Below are positions 1-12,600 of a DNA stretch of 64,000 nucleotides, piece after piece. Within the stretch, counting starts at the first letter, position 1; every line of letters begins with the position of its first letter. Made by a program: the position numbers and the translations under genes. The notes beneath the pieces were generated by a model, which saw nothing but the letters and a program-made list of their open reading frames with translations, did not search any database and had not been told where the DNA came from. Source of the DNA: Siphonodentalium dalli (lineage: Eukaryota > Mollusca > Scaphopoda > Gadilida > Siphonodentaliidae); NCBI GenBank assembly GCA_032622095.1, contig CP136068.1, positions 128,467,989 through 128,531,988 of the forward strand, given 5' to 3'.

Positions 1-140
1 AGTCCGTTGTACATGTTGTTCCACACACGATGAGTCCGTTGTACCTGTTGTTCCACACACGATGAGTCCGTTGTACCTGTTGTTCCACACACGCTGATTC
101 TGCTGTACCTGTTGTTCCCCACACCCTGAATATGCTGTAC
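1..140. repeat. 32-bp minisatellite, cut by window start
   Basis: About 4.5 head-to-tail copies of a 32-bp unit (AGTCCGTTGTACCTGTTG then TTCCACACACGATG). Starts are seen near 1, 33, 65, 97 and 129. The first three copies are almost identical and the last two decay, so the array probably extends to the left of the window. Confidence 0.9.
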
Positions 141-1039
141 ATGCTGTTTGTGGAGCACTTGTTTCTTCATTCATATATAGTGATCACTCTGTCACCAGAT
201 GAGTGTTTCTGTATCGCAACTGTCGTATTCCCATGACAATATTTAAGATTGTTAAGATAGTTTCAAGTATGCTCAAGTCTTGATATATATATAAGAGAAA
301 TAATTGAGTCGTAATTAATTCGAAACTTCAAGTACATCGAGGGTTGTGTATGTATTCCATTTGATGTTAGTGGGTACAAGGCGAAATCAACAAAGATAAT
401 TAGTTTAGATACACATATATTGCGCGGGATGGGAATTGATCACTGTATATGGTGATATCAAAATGCAATATCAAGGATTGGGGGCAAGGGTTGTGTGAGT
501 TTTTAATTATCATCAACACCATGGCGAAATATTCGATATCATTTCCATGAAAGATATATGTGTAACTCGCCTGATAATAGAGTTGAGAAATCGGCTTCTG
601 TTAAAGGGATACTGTACGCTAAACCCGATCATTTTTGGGACCATCTCCTTTTATACTCAACAGAATATATGCAACAAATGAATGAATTTGAGCCATGTCT
701 TAGTGCAAAACACTCATGTGCTATATGAACGATGCAAATAACATCAAAAATACACTTATTTGCCATATTAACAATACAAACAACATGGTAATTATAATGA
801 TGGAGCTATAAATATTCTTTCTCATAATACTTACCATTGTGTGTGTATAGTTCATAGAGACCATGTATGACACCACTGTATATGTGAATTTCTGATTCCC
901 AACATTTAAAAAACATATTTTCTTGGTCTTAGTAAACATTTTCCTAAATATATAACATGCTACTGTGTGTTTTTGCTTGCTCACAATATGAATACCCTGA
1001 TTCCCGTCCCCATATAAATATGACCGTTTAGAAGATATA
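141..1039. other. AT-rich stretch, no gene seen
   Basis: No ORF with protein-like composition was found on either strand. From about 603 there is a single-ended match (AGGGATACTGTAC followed by GGACCATCTCC) to the left end of the T3 elements and to the copy at 7849. It looks like a decayed half element. Confidence 0.5.
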
Positions 1040-2000
1040 AAATGGCGATTAAAACATTCTTACAAATGTTAGTGCCCTCTCCCACTCAAACAACACCAAA
1101 TGTGGGGTATTTAACACACGTGATTTGATTCCTCGTATCATTGGAGAAGAACGTATGGATTTGGTGGAAATTAGTGCTAAACATATTTGTATAAGGTTTG
1201 GTCCCTCTTCCGTCCGCCATATGCATTCATGACTCGAACTGCGCTACTTTTGACATATGTAAAGCACGTCCATTGGACGCCTGATATCATGGTGATAATA
1301 TACGTGTATAAGTTTGGTGGAAATCGGCAATTAAACAAATTCTTATCAAATATTGTGCATCTCTCACCCAAACGGTACCAATTTGGTGTATTTAAGCCAC
1401 ACGGTTAGATTCCTCGTATCACGGAGAAGAATATGTATCAATATGGTGGAAATCGGTGCTAAAAATATTTGTTATCAGTTGTTGTGTGTCTCTCCCCATC
1501 CATGCACCCTGACTCGAACGGCACCACTTTTGACATCTTTAAACCACACAATTAGACTCCTGATATTACGGAGATATTTATTTATAAGTTTGGTGGTAAT
1601 CCGCGACTAAACAAATTCTTATCACAGTTAGTGTGCCCAGTTAGTGCCCCCGCCCACATCTATCACCCAAACGGCACCAATTTTGCGTCTTTAAACCACA
1701 CGATTAGATTCCTCGTATCGTGAAGAAGTATGTGTACCAATTTGGTGGAAATCGACGCTAAATCGAACGGCGCCACTACTTTTGGCATTTTTAAATCACA
1801 CCATTAGATTCTTCATATCATGGATACCATTATGTATAAGCTTGGTGGAAATCGGCGACAACATTTGTTTCTGCCCATCCACTTTTTCTGCCCCTGCCAA
1901 CAACCGTGTCACCTTAGAAAATTATAACACGCACCATTATCTTCCTCGGAAAAAAATTACCCCTGATAGGCCCCTTTTGTGCAATTTATAGATGGTCCCA
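1040..2000 (+). repeat. Diverged tandem repeat block, family D10
   Basis: At least five diverged units of roughly 130-150 bp share phrases such as ACGGCACCA, TTTAAACCACAC, TTAGATTCCTCGTATC and GGTGGAAATCGGCG. The same repeat, in opposite orientation, fills 28970-30290. Short ORFs across it in several frames are artefacts of the repeat. Confidence 0.75.
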
Positions 2001-2176
2001 CGTGAATTTCTATAGCACACATACCTGACAGACATACAGATATTCGCAAATATAGATATAGATAATGCTATCGGGTCGGGTGATTAAAAATCGCATGATG
2101 GCTTGTAGACCAACATAATACCTTTTGAAGACAACTTGGCAAGTTACCCCAATGTTTCAGATGTTTTCGATGATCT

Positions 2177-2706
2177 TTAAAGATACGGGCGGCGTTGGTG
2201 GTGGGTATGCTGTTAAAATATTCACCTCCGTCAAAAACCGCAATAAGCAGAAATAATAGTAAAATATAGACATACTTTAATTTTTCTTATTCCAATCAGA
2301 AATATGGCATTAACAGTATGTTTTGTCAATTTTTCCCCTTTGTTATGTAAACAAAAGCAAAAAACGCTACGCTACCTGGCTTTTGTTTAGATCCGGATAT
2401 GGTAAACATAAAGAGCGTTATTTCTTACTGTTTTCCTGATATGGAAATACTAAAGAGCGTTCATATCAATTGTGTGTGATTAACCAATAGAATTGCGCTG
2501 TGTTATGTAAACAGAAGCACAACTTCTGTAACACGAGCAGGCTCTTGTTTACGTACACCGTCGTACGTCTTGGCGACAATATACTATTTACGCGTTGATT
2601 GTGTTTGGCATATGAGCAAAACTATATATATTTTAATATTCCTTCTGTTGATGGCGATTTGAACCAATATGAATATTTCTGCAACGAACGCAACCCTTGT
2701 CTTTAA
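2177..2706. mobile_element. TTAA-flanked fold-back element, family T5
   Basis: TTAA is present at both ends (2177-2180, 2703-2706) and the ends are inverted relative to each other: the left reads AAAGATACGGGCGGCGTT and the right ends in GAACGCAACCCTTGTCTTT. Inside are smaller inverted pairs, such as TATGTAAACA with GCAAAAAACG. Relatives lie at 38966-39860, 44771-45290, about 8510-8830 and 56050-56215. No coding capacity. Confidence 0.7.
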
Positions 2707-2937
2707 TTTATCAGTTTATGAGTATACTATCAGTTTATGAGTATAGTATCAGAGAACGCTCGTTAAAATCATAATTAGCCCCTGAACCCAGACTCGTACC
2801 TTTCAGTAAGACACACCGTTAAATATTATCGGCACGCACAGTGACGTAAGAGCTCAGCGTAAAGTTGTCGATAAATGTTATGATTATGTTAATTAGAATA
2901 TAATTATGACATTCAATTTATTTGTGTCTGGTTATTT

Positions 2938-3455
2938 AAGGATTAACTGTCATGTGGACTGTTTTATGGAGATGTGACCGTGAGGTAAGTGGTCATAACT
3001 TGTGTAAAACCCGAACGGTTTTACATACAAGTTATGTCCACTTACCTCACGGTTACATCTCCATAAAAACAGTCGACATGACAGTTAATCCTTATATTTA
3101 AATACATTTAGCGAAAAAGCCACTTTTGTAAATGTATTTAAATCGAAAAGTGTATCATGACAAACCCAGCCCAAAATATCCCATAGCACCCGACCAGAAA
3201 CCAGTTGAGAACAATTTCAAAACGAGGCTCTTTATATTGAAATCTGATGATTTATTAAGTCAATCCTGCGCGAGTGCAAATGCGCCCAAAACATTACGCG
3301 TTCTTCTTCTCCAAAATCAATGACGCGTCGATGTAATTATGGTTGTAATTATGACCCTCTTGCGCGTTCACCGAATAATAATTGCAACTAGTCACGTGGG
3401 CGCCGACCAATCGGAATGCTGGATTTAGTGATAATCACACTCAGTATGTAAATAT
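2938..3455 (-). mobile_element. Hairpin-tipped element, family T6
   Basis: 2938-3093 is a near-perfect palindrome with arms of about 73 bp, starting AAGGATTAACTGTCATGTGG and ending with its complement. It is followed by a unique body with GCGCCGACCAATC and ends near TAGTATGTAAATA-like sequence. The same element is intact at 39299-39805 (opposite orientation) and lacks half its hairpin at 31087-31515. Confidence 0.75.
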
Positions 3456-5315
3456 TTAGTGTTGAATGTGATATAACCATGGATGATAAGGGTGGTTTAA
3501 AAAAATTGTCAACATGATGAGACACATTTAAAATGGTACTATATTTTTTCCTGACAGTAGACTACTTCCTCTTAGGTTGTAATAAGGAAATCAATATTAA
3601 TTGTTTTTTAACCCCGGCCATTTCTAGATCGATGATAAATATTATCTCAAAATCGTCACCATTATATTCGAAAATTATTATCCTCTTCCACTAAATTCGA
3701 TTCGAGCCCCGCTAAATCGAATTTAGTTCACTCGGTTAGTACATTTCGTATAGAAATGCGACTAAATTATGGCGCGTCCAGATGTACCTGCAAGGAAATA
3801 TCTACAAGAAAATATCAGGTACAATTGTACCCTGGTATTTTCTTGCTGCAAAGATTAAGCCCGTGAGAACGCGGCGGTTTTGATGGCGTTGATTGAGCTC
3901 AATCAGAACAGTATTAGTCGTGCTGGTTCAAGTGAATTGCGTCCGGTAAACAATTACGCTATAGTCCATATTGGCAATTCAAAATATTATGACATTTCCA
4001 ACTGTCTACATATATTACCGTAGAGTCGGTGGGATGAGGCACTCAAATTGTTCTGGTTGACTGAATTTCCAACCAATAATGTGGAATTTGTTGTTTTAGA
4101 CCAACATTTGCATCTCTTCCTACTTTTGGAAAAAATATTGGTTTGAAATTCCTCTAGGTCCCTGCTTCCTCTCCGGTGTCCAGTCAAAATTCAAGTTAAA
4201 ATAAAAACAAGGCATGTGAGGTACTAGGTCGGAAATTCAAGTGCGTTGGGGGAGGGGTGCAAAGTAAATTATATGAACCTGGGAGTTTTGGCCTGGTTCA
4301 AGGGGGGGTGCAGTTGGAAATCCCACATGGACATCCTCCGTCAACGTAAACCCTCTATAGATATACGCATCCACACAAATATCCATATAATACTTCAGCG
4401 ATTATATCAACCCATCTAAAAAATATGGAATTACGAAGTCAGTTGTTGAAACAGGCGATACTATTGATGGATCATAACTCGAGTGCACGAACGGTTTACC
4501 AGCCTTTCCCTTAGTGATTATTAAACGGATACCGATGACCACCAATAAATGTGAACGCATATTACACATTGGCGATAACATACCAGTTCACTGCCTCCAT
4601 CGGATGTTTTCCTGTATTATTTTTTTCATTGGTCAAGTAAGTCACATGGTGCATACCTGATATTTTATTGTCCGTCATGTGGATGCGTCATAACTCATTA
4701 TATATTCTCTATTTATTGTCACAGGTATTTGGCATAATAGACCCCACCACCACAAAGACATAATTATACTTCCATGGTGTAACCAAGGAAGTATATTGTT
4801 TTTGTACTGGTGCGTTTTCCGTTTATATGGAAATACTCAGAAACTAACGGCAGTAGGAACGTGAAATCTCTAGCGATTGTAGGCATCCACGGTCTACTAA
4901 GTATAATGGTATCCAAAACTCGGCCTAATGGATTTTGACGGAGTTATGGCCCTTTTTCGATTATTTTCATTTTTCATTATTATTATTATACTCGACACTT
5001 TTACAACTCCCTAATATCTGAAAGTATGAGGAGTATCAATCTCAAATTTTGTACGTATGTTGGGGTCAATGAGTTCTAACCTATCGTCGTATAATGAATA
5101 TTGTCCGCGTTTCCCCTGCGGAGTTATCTCCCTTCATCTGAAAACATGTAATTTTATTATCTCGGAAATTATAAGGAGCAGGGTATCGAAAATTGGACCG
5201 TATGCACACCTCGATATGCCCTACTGCCCACGGGCATCAAAACTTGGGTCCGCGCTTTCCCTGAGGAGTTACCGCCCATAAATAGAGAACACTATATACC
5301 AGAATGAATTAAACC

Positions 5316-5350
<35 letters not shown>

Positions 5351-6140
5351 GTACAGAGCTCTAAATTTTTTATTGCATATTCCAAATTGGACGAGTAATC
5401 CTGACTCGAATATACCGCCTAACATATTTTTACCCAGGACTTTCCGCTTTACGGGGTACGGAAATATTGGAACTATTTTTCCCCGCCAAATCCAAACCGG
5501 GTGATTAAAGAGCTAGATAATGTCGTAGCTGGTACACTGACATACTTTATGTACGTCCCAGAAGTTTGACGGCTATACTATAAATGTAACATACCCAACG
5601 GAGAATACGTGTCAGGGGTGGGTTGAGACTTTAGAGAAATTCCACGAAAATTGCAAAGGGGGTGAAATTCAAACATCGAGATAATTTTGTTTGATGAGTA
5701 CATCTGATGGCTTATAGTGTTCACGCGCATCTAGAGGGCGATTTTCTAATTTCCAGATGGAACGGTTTACTCGCAACAACACTATATATCATAAATGTGT
5801 ACACTTATGTAGTCTATCACTAGCCGATTTTTAGCCCCAAATCGAAACGGGCTAATGTAGGAGCGAGTTTCACGCAGGAGCATGTAAGCCGGTATACTGT
5901 AGGTACGACTACACAATTTGACCGCTCTACTATAAACGCAACCTGCTCAAGGGAGTGTTTGTGTCGGGTGGGTTAAGATTTGACAAATTCCACCGAAGAT
6001 CAAATGGGGAAAATTACTCCGAAAATCAGATATTGAGATAAAAACTTTTCGACGAGTGGATGTCATAAGTAGTATCTAAACGCAAGATTAGTACGCTTTT
6101 TAAAGATTTAGATTGGACGTTTTAACCCTGGTAGCGTATA
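3456..6140. other. No gene seen; repeat remnants
   Basis: Nothing reads as a gene. Around 4232-4330 there is a G-rich stretch resembling part of family F11 (compare 18290-18960). 4900-5290 has two or three copies of GGAGTTATGGCCC-like phrases separated by short unique sequence, and 5322-5346 is a poly(T) run. Confidence 0.5.
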
Positions 6141-6149
6141 ACGTTGTAA

Positions 6150-6690
6150 CGGGTGATATATATATTACTCAAATTCAAAACCTCTCTTCATGACGCAAAT
6201 TCAAACGGACTTGTCAAGAAGCAAGGCAAATGCATGAACATTCTCACCGATATACTATATAGGTATGTCCGTTTTTACTATAAAAGTAACATGTTGTCAC
6301 GATTTGACCTGTCCAAAACACTCCCCGGACAAAAGTATCCTAGGTATCAAATTTTGTCGAAATCCGTTCGTTTTATCGGATTTGACCTTAAACTGACCAT
6401 TTTGAAGGTCAATGTTAGGTCGGGGCCACAATTTGACCCACCCAACAGACTCCCCGGACAAAAGTAGCCCTAGGTATTCCTAGGTAACTGTTTTGCCCGA
6501 TTTGACCTTGGATTGACTTTTTTGAAGGTCAAGGTCAGGTTGGGGGTCACGATTTGACACGTCCAAAACACTCCCTAAATAAAAGTATCCATATTTATCA
6601 AATTTTGTAAAAATCCGTAAAGCAGTTTTCCCGGTCATAGCTAAAAGACAAACAAACAGACAGACAGAAGTCCCAAAATATATAATAAAT
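6150..6690 (-). mobile_element. Possible Helitron-like fragment
   Basis: The stretch has two diverged repeats of CCGGACAAAAGTA(T/G)CC with TTTTGAAGGTCAA. It ends in CAGACAGACAGAAGTCCCAA then AATATATAATAAAT, the same kind of terminus as the clearer Helitron-like element at 12503-12955. No CTAG 3' end was located, so the call rests on one terminus only. Confidence 0.35.
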
Positions 6691-7217
6691 TTAGAAATGA
6701 CAATGCAAGTGCACCATCAGATCATAAGGCACCAATAAGCATTCGCATAAAGAGGAACACAGATATACGCATAACACTCACATCGGATGGGATGGGATAC
6801 CATGGAAGTATATCTGATTCCATGGAATCTGACCTCTAGTTTTACATATGTTTTTGGGTCGGTGGGGATTTTTGTGCCAATACCTGTGATAAAGGCCATA
6901 TAGTTTGAGACTCGAAAGCGCCATGTGGTTTTATAATCTTCAATCACCATCATTGGCACGCGAAAATCCGCAAATTAATCCATACATACATGATACGTCA
7001 ATAGTTGAGAACGCTATTGGATTATCCACCGTTCTTGGGAAGTGAAAGCATGGACGCTCTTTATTAGAGACGAACATTGGATTTTTTGCTATATTGTATA
7101 TACATGTACTTCTAGTTCTATATCTCAAAATCCTTTATGATACCAAAACATCCCATTAATGGGCCCATTGGTCAGATTTAATTATATTTTGGTATAGAAT
7201 ATAGAGGTGTTGGTTTT

Positions 7218-7848
7218 ATTCACCTCGGTCAAGTGGTCCTGCTAATGTGCTATGGTGCTGGTGGGTCCTGTTGAACTGTACGTATGTTACGATGCTGTTA
7301 TGGCTCACCGATGCTGTTAAAGATGCATTATCCGAATTAACACTCCAAAATTACTATTTCTTTGGCTTCGGGGGGGGGGGGGGTAAAAAAAACATTATTT
7401 GATTCGAGTCGAGGAACCCAAATCAAAGCTCAGAGTGATCAGATATCGATTTTTGAAGTTTGTTATTTCTCGAGATGTGCAATTATTTGTGGCACAGAAA
7501 ACAGTCGGCAAACCGACGGTCTCGGACAAAATTTCGGATGAAGATGGATAACTAAAATAAAGTGGTAATACGGCCAAATTTCGTAATACTCAATTGATAA
7601 TACGGCCATATTTCGTTGAACAAAATGTTGATAAATAACACGATTAGGGAAATTTGACACCACAGTTGACAGTGGTTGGCATTATTTTTTTGCAATTAAT
7701 CGATTCTGATAACTAAAACGTATTTTGAAGAAATGTTGTAAATTTTGTATCTTGATGATATGGGGAGCTTCTGATCGGATTGAGTACCTTTAAGAAAAAG
7801 TACCGTTCTGTTCTCTAAAGTTGTCATTTTCGCAGTGTTCGGATAATC
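7218..7848. mobile_element. Fold-back element T12, split by a T7 insertion
   Basis: 7218-7316 (GGTCAAGTGGTCCTGC...GATGCTG) and 7794-7848 (GAAAAAGTACCGTTCTG...) are the two parts of one T12 arm. An uninterrupted arm occurs twice at 13221-13738. The intervening 7317-7793 is a T7 element inserted at TTAA. Confidence 0.75.
7317..7793 (+). mobile_element. TTAA-flanked element, family T7
   Basis: TTAA at 7317-7320 and 7790-7793 bounds a 470-bp unit beginning AGATGCATTATCC and ending GATCGGATTGAGTACCT. It includes a 12-bp poly(G) and GATATCGATTTTTGAA. Other copies: 32352-32672, 45990-46405 and, reversed and interrupted, 53512-54584. No protein coding. Confidence 0.8.
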
Positions 7849-8060
7849 TTAAAGGGGTACTGTACACTAAATTCGGCCATGTGTGGGACCATCTCCTATT
7901 ATACCCAACATAATATATCTTATGGATGCGAACCGTCCTTAGTGAGCCTCGCCTATATAAGAGAATGCACTGGCTTCCAATGTAAATATTGTTAGGCCAA
8001 TGCATTTTCTTATATGTGCGAGGCTCCCTATGTACATATTGTATATATTTAACTGTTATT
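7849..8060. mobile_element. Half T3 end followed by a T1-type hairpin
   Basis: TTAA then AGGGGTACTGTAC matches the T3 terminal repeat exactly, but no matching right end follows. From 7935 two inverted GCCTCGC/TATATAAGAGAATGCA blocks resemble the T1 hairpin stems in degraded form. Confidence 0.5.
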
Positions 8061-9391
8061 AGCTCCATACCTATGTATGTATAGGTTTATGAGAAATAAA
8101 CTGATTGATTGTAGAGAATGTATTGGCACAGGGATTTCAAAAATTTCAGGAAGCTCCAGTATAACAGACCCAACACATTGAAGCTAACCGACCTATTTAA
8201 TAGCGGTAACAAACGAACGCTTACTAATCTTGCTCTATTTATTAAGAAAGCCCAATCAATAACGAGGATCTCCTGAGGCACACCAAAACAACTACTAAAA
8301 CCGACCCAAACCCACTATTTTACTGACCCACTGATTACTGACCACATATCCCATATTATATTGTCCTATATTTATTCACTGCACGCATGCACAATTCATA
8401 AATATTTTGAAATTTAACACTGTATATGTTCCACTCTATATGTCAAAACGACGACGAGTATATACCAATAAATTGAATTGAATTGAATTGAAAAATTGAG
8501 TAATAGAAGGGTTAAATATACGGTAGGCGTTGGCGGTCGGTATTGCTAATAAAATAGTCACATCCGTTAAAATCGCCATATACAGAAAGAATAGTGCATT
8601 ATAGACAAAACTTGTTCTTATAGCAATCATACCTATCGCGTACATTGCATGTTATTGCAATGTTAGTACTCTGTGTTATGTAAACAAACACAATGTTATG
8701 TAAACTAACAGTACGTAAAGAGTATGCGATAAGCCAAACACTCAACATCGGGGAGACCCCACTACTTGAACTTTGGTTAGAAATGGCTACCAAATTGTTG
8801 ACCACATACTGGTATAGAAGCGCTCGTTAATCTTCGCCACTCAAGATTCCGGGGTGCCCGCGAATCACTATCCTAAAACATCGCCACGTTGTTGCGCATT
8901 TTGCTTATCGCTTACTAGTTGCGTGCTGTTTATAAACAAACGCTCGGCTCGTATGAATAAAGTGTGTTTTGTGGATACTAGTGCAATAATATTATTATTA
9001 CAGTATATTCTTGGTAACTATTATTTCTAAATTATAACAAAAGCGAGGGCCCTCCGTGCCTTTAATCATAGTTTATTTCCAAGCTCATATTATAAAAACT
9101 ATTACAAGAACAATAGAGTATATACATAAAGGACATTATTGAAGATATTGACGGCAGAGCGTGTACGAATTGGAAGAGAGAAGGAGATAGGGAAGTTTGT
9201 GAAAGCACCGAAGGAAGATGTATGGAACAATGGAATTAGTACGTATAATAGTCATGACCGGTAATATATCATTCAGAATTGTAATACATGTACTGCCAAT
9301 ACAATGTAGAAAAGCAATGTACCAGTCGCCATGGGAGGGGAGTGCCATATAATTATCTAAGAACTATACAGTAATGATTTCATTTTTGCAG
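8061..9391. other. Upstream of gene B; promoter not identified
   Basis: 8510-8830 is a decayed T5-like stretch (GGCGTTGGCGGTCGGTATTGC). No other gene is visible. Because gene B's first coding exon begins exactly at a splice acceptor, a 5' untranslated exon and the promoter must lie in this stretch or farther upstream; neither could be placed. Confidence 0.4.
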
Positions 9392-9615
9392 ATGACCACA
9401 ATGGACACAGATATCGTGCTGCCAGAGCACATAGAGAAAGGAATCCATGGCAACGCACCTCCTTCGTACGAAGCTGTCATGGGAGGTCAAACATTATCAA
9501 CAGTTCAGTCGAAAAATTCGGACCTTTCTCCCCTCGCATACGTCGATATCATGCCTGCTTGTTTGTCTGAAGGCGATATGGCCAACCGTGTTCGTCCACA
9601 GTTCGAATATTTTGG
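9392..9615 (+). CDS. Gene B exon 1 (coding start)
   Basis: The acceptor CATTTTTGCAG sits directly before ATG at 9392; an alternative in-frame ATG is at 9401. The exon encodes residues 1-74, including APPSYEAVMG and a DLSPLAYVDIMP segment. Donor GTATGT, phase 2. Reading back through the acceptor stays open but is intronic, so 9392 is preferred. Confidence 0.75.
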
Positions 9616-12600
9616 GTATGTGTATGCGTAAATCCGGACAGAATTATAAATTAGACCCCTTTCGCATAAGTGTCGAACTACTACTTATACGAATTACGAA
9701 AAGCTAATCACGACTCGTCGTAATTTTTTCGACAGAATACGTTACCAAATTCTAAAGGAGTATAGATGCGACCACTATATAACAACCGATTGCAGTGCAA
9801 AAGTTGCTTTTGGGGAACACCTGTCCTCCCAAAATATGTGTTGTTCAACTGCATGTTACCTGTCCATATATCTTGGAGTGGACATCAGAACCTCCTCTCA
9901 GAATGGAAAAGGTACGGAAATTCTCGATATAATACGTTACCAACACAAACGTTCGTATATCGCCCAAAGTTCTCATAAACTTTCCGGGTAATGTTAGTTA
10001 GTTCATAGCTCAATCAGATAGTGCACAAGAAAGAAATCGAAGCAGGCATATGTAATTCTAAAATAATTCAAGATGCAAATGTCTATTTCTGTCCGATATA
10101 ATACGTTACCGACAGTCTCGACATATTCTAGCACCGTGGAAGTAGCCTTAACCCAAAACTGTTGCCAATATTTTGTGAAAATAAATGCGAGATTTTCCAA
10201 TCCATAGAACAAAAAGTTGAAGGGAGGAAGAACTTATAGCTATTACTGGATGACAAACAAAAGTTGGAATGCAGAATAACGCAGCCGGAATGAATTTTGC
10301 GCTGCATGAATACAAGCATAACTTGCCATAAGTAATATAGAATAGGTAACTATCCGCGGAATATATTTTTAAAGTGATGTTAAACACTATGGTAGGGTGA
10401 TCAAATAGAATAATCATGCTCAAAGTAGTCACTTGTTGTGAATATTAATCCAAATTGATGATACACACCGTCATTCTTATATATTAATTAAATGCAATGA
10501 CTCTCGATGGCGAAAACTTTTGTGTTAGATTATCGCCGATAGTTGCGTCCCGAATCGAGAGTAAATACGTACAATTGGGATTAGTTCAGACGATGTTTTC
10601 CACGGAGTGGTATGGTCAATTTCTTTGAAATTTTCGGCGATGTTAGTAGAATGCTACATTTTCCAGGTTGGCATAACGCATGATTACCAACTAATCAGTT
10701 CAACGCACCCGACCAAGTCCACAATATGTCTTTAACAGTTATATTTATTGTTTCACTCCCGTGATCATAGATATATACAGAATCACTCTCTGCATGACTG
10801 GGTATGATTGGTCAACGTTTCCCAAGAGGCAATCTCTAGCAGATTTGATAACATCGGGATGTAAAATTTAAAATATTTGATGTAAAGATGTATTACGTAG
10901 CGTCCTTCAAAATTCCAACAATTTTTACAGCACAATGTACTGTAGGAATACGGTATTTTTTTTCACAATGTGCGCACACTTTGACGAGTATCTGCACCTA
11001 ATTTGATGACATAGTACCCTAAACATAATCCAGTGTGTTTTGCGAAACGTCCTAATATAAAATTACAGGTATATTTACTTACAATCACAGGTCTCTTGTT
11101 GAGAAATGTAACCACTGGTTGAGGGAAAATCCGCAATATGCAGCATGGAAATGCGAACCAGTTGAGCGGAAATTCGAGAAGAATGGAAACGTAGACCTGA
11201 ATGTGATGCTTGAACGAGAATCAACATACGGCTTCAACGTATTTGTCACTGGACTGAGGTGAGTCCATGAACGTAGCTAGATAGTTTTCATTAGGAATGT
11301 CACCCCCCCCCCCCACTTCTGGTACGCGGGACTCGGTTCATTTTGACTTGGTAAGCAGGGTTCATACATCCTTGTTAACTGGTTTAAAGTGATGTTAAAC
11401 ACTCTGGTAGGGTGATCAGATAGAAATTGAGAATAATCATGCTCAAAGTAGTCATTTGTTACGAATATTAATCCAAATTGACGATACACACCGTCATTCT
11501 TATATATTAATTAAATGCAATGACTCTCGATGCCGAAAAAACATTTGTGTTAGATTATCGTCGATAGTTGCGTCCCGAATCGAGATGTAAATATTTACAA
11601 TTGGGCGTTGGTCAGACGATGTTTTCTATGGAGTGGTATGGTCGGTTTCTTTGAAATTTTCGGCGATGTCAGTAGACTGCTACATTTCCCAGGTTGGCAT
11701 AACGCATGATTACCAACTAATCAGTTCAACGCACCCGACCAAGTCCACAATATGTCTTTAACCGGAATTCAGGATTCAACAACACTGATGGTACGCAACT
11801 TATATAGCATAAAGTTGTTCCAATTTTGATTATGTCTTAGTCATATTGACATATTTTGATGTAATTCAGTCGCACACAATTGACGTGTTTTCGTTTTAGA
11901 CATTACTTCGGCAAATATGTGAAAATTGTCACACACACACAAAAAAAAAAAAAACTAATGCAAATACTCCCTGTTGACAATATTCTATCTTTTATACTAT
12001 CTGGATCACTAATTAAGCACCTTAGTCTCATAAATATTTTTCGATTCAATTTTACTCATTTCCCGACCGTGCGCTAAGAATTCCAAGAATTCCAAGAATA
12101 AGCGCACGTATACACGTATGGGCAACATCAACTGTATGGCGTCGCTGTGTTTCTTCGGTTAAATGTTCCTATTTCCAACCGAACGGCTCCGTGTATCTGA
12201 CGGATTATGTTATACGGAAACACTGAACTAAATGGTTTCCCATAGGCGACAGTGTTAACGTTTCGGCCAAATTCACTGAATTGAAGCCTGTAGGCCATAC
12301 CAGTGATGGTTACCCAGATAGATTGACACCAGTTGATCACGAAAATGCAAGAAAAATCATAGGTCATGTGTTTACTTTTTAAAATAAATCCCCAAGTGTA
12401 CGACAGGGCTATCCCACAACCAAATTTCTTACATATACAACTACGTGTCTACGTGTTGCCGGCAACCAATATGTTCTTATTTGAGCCTTGGTTTATAGGG
12501 AACTAGCTGATATGCCCGACTTCGTCTGGGCTATTTAGGGATTTCTTTCTGATCGCCTCCGTCTGGACAGAATATACAGCGTCTGGACAAACTATTATTC

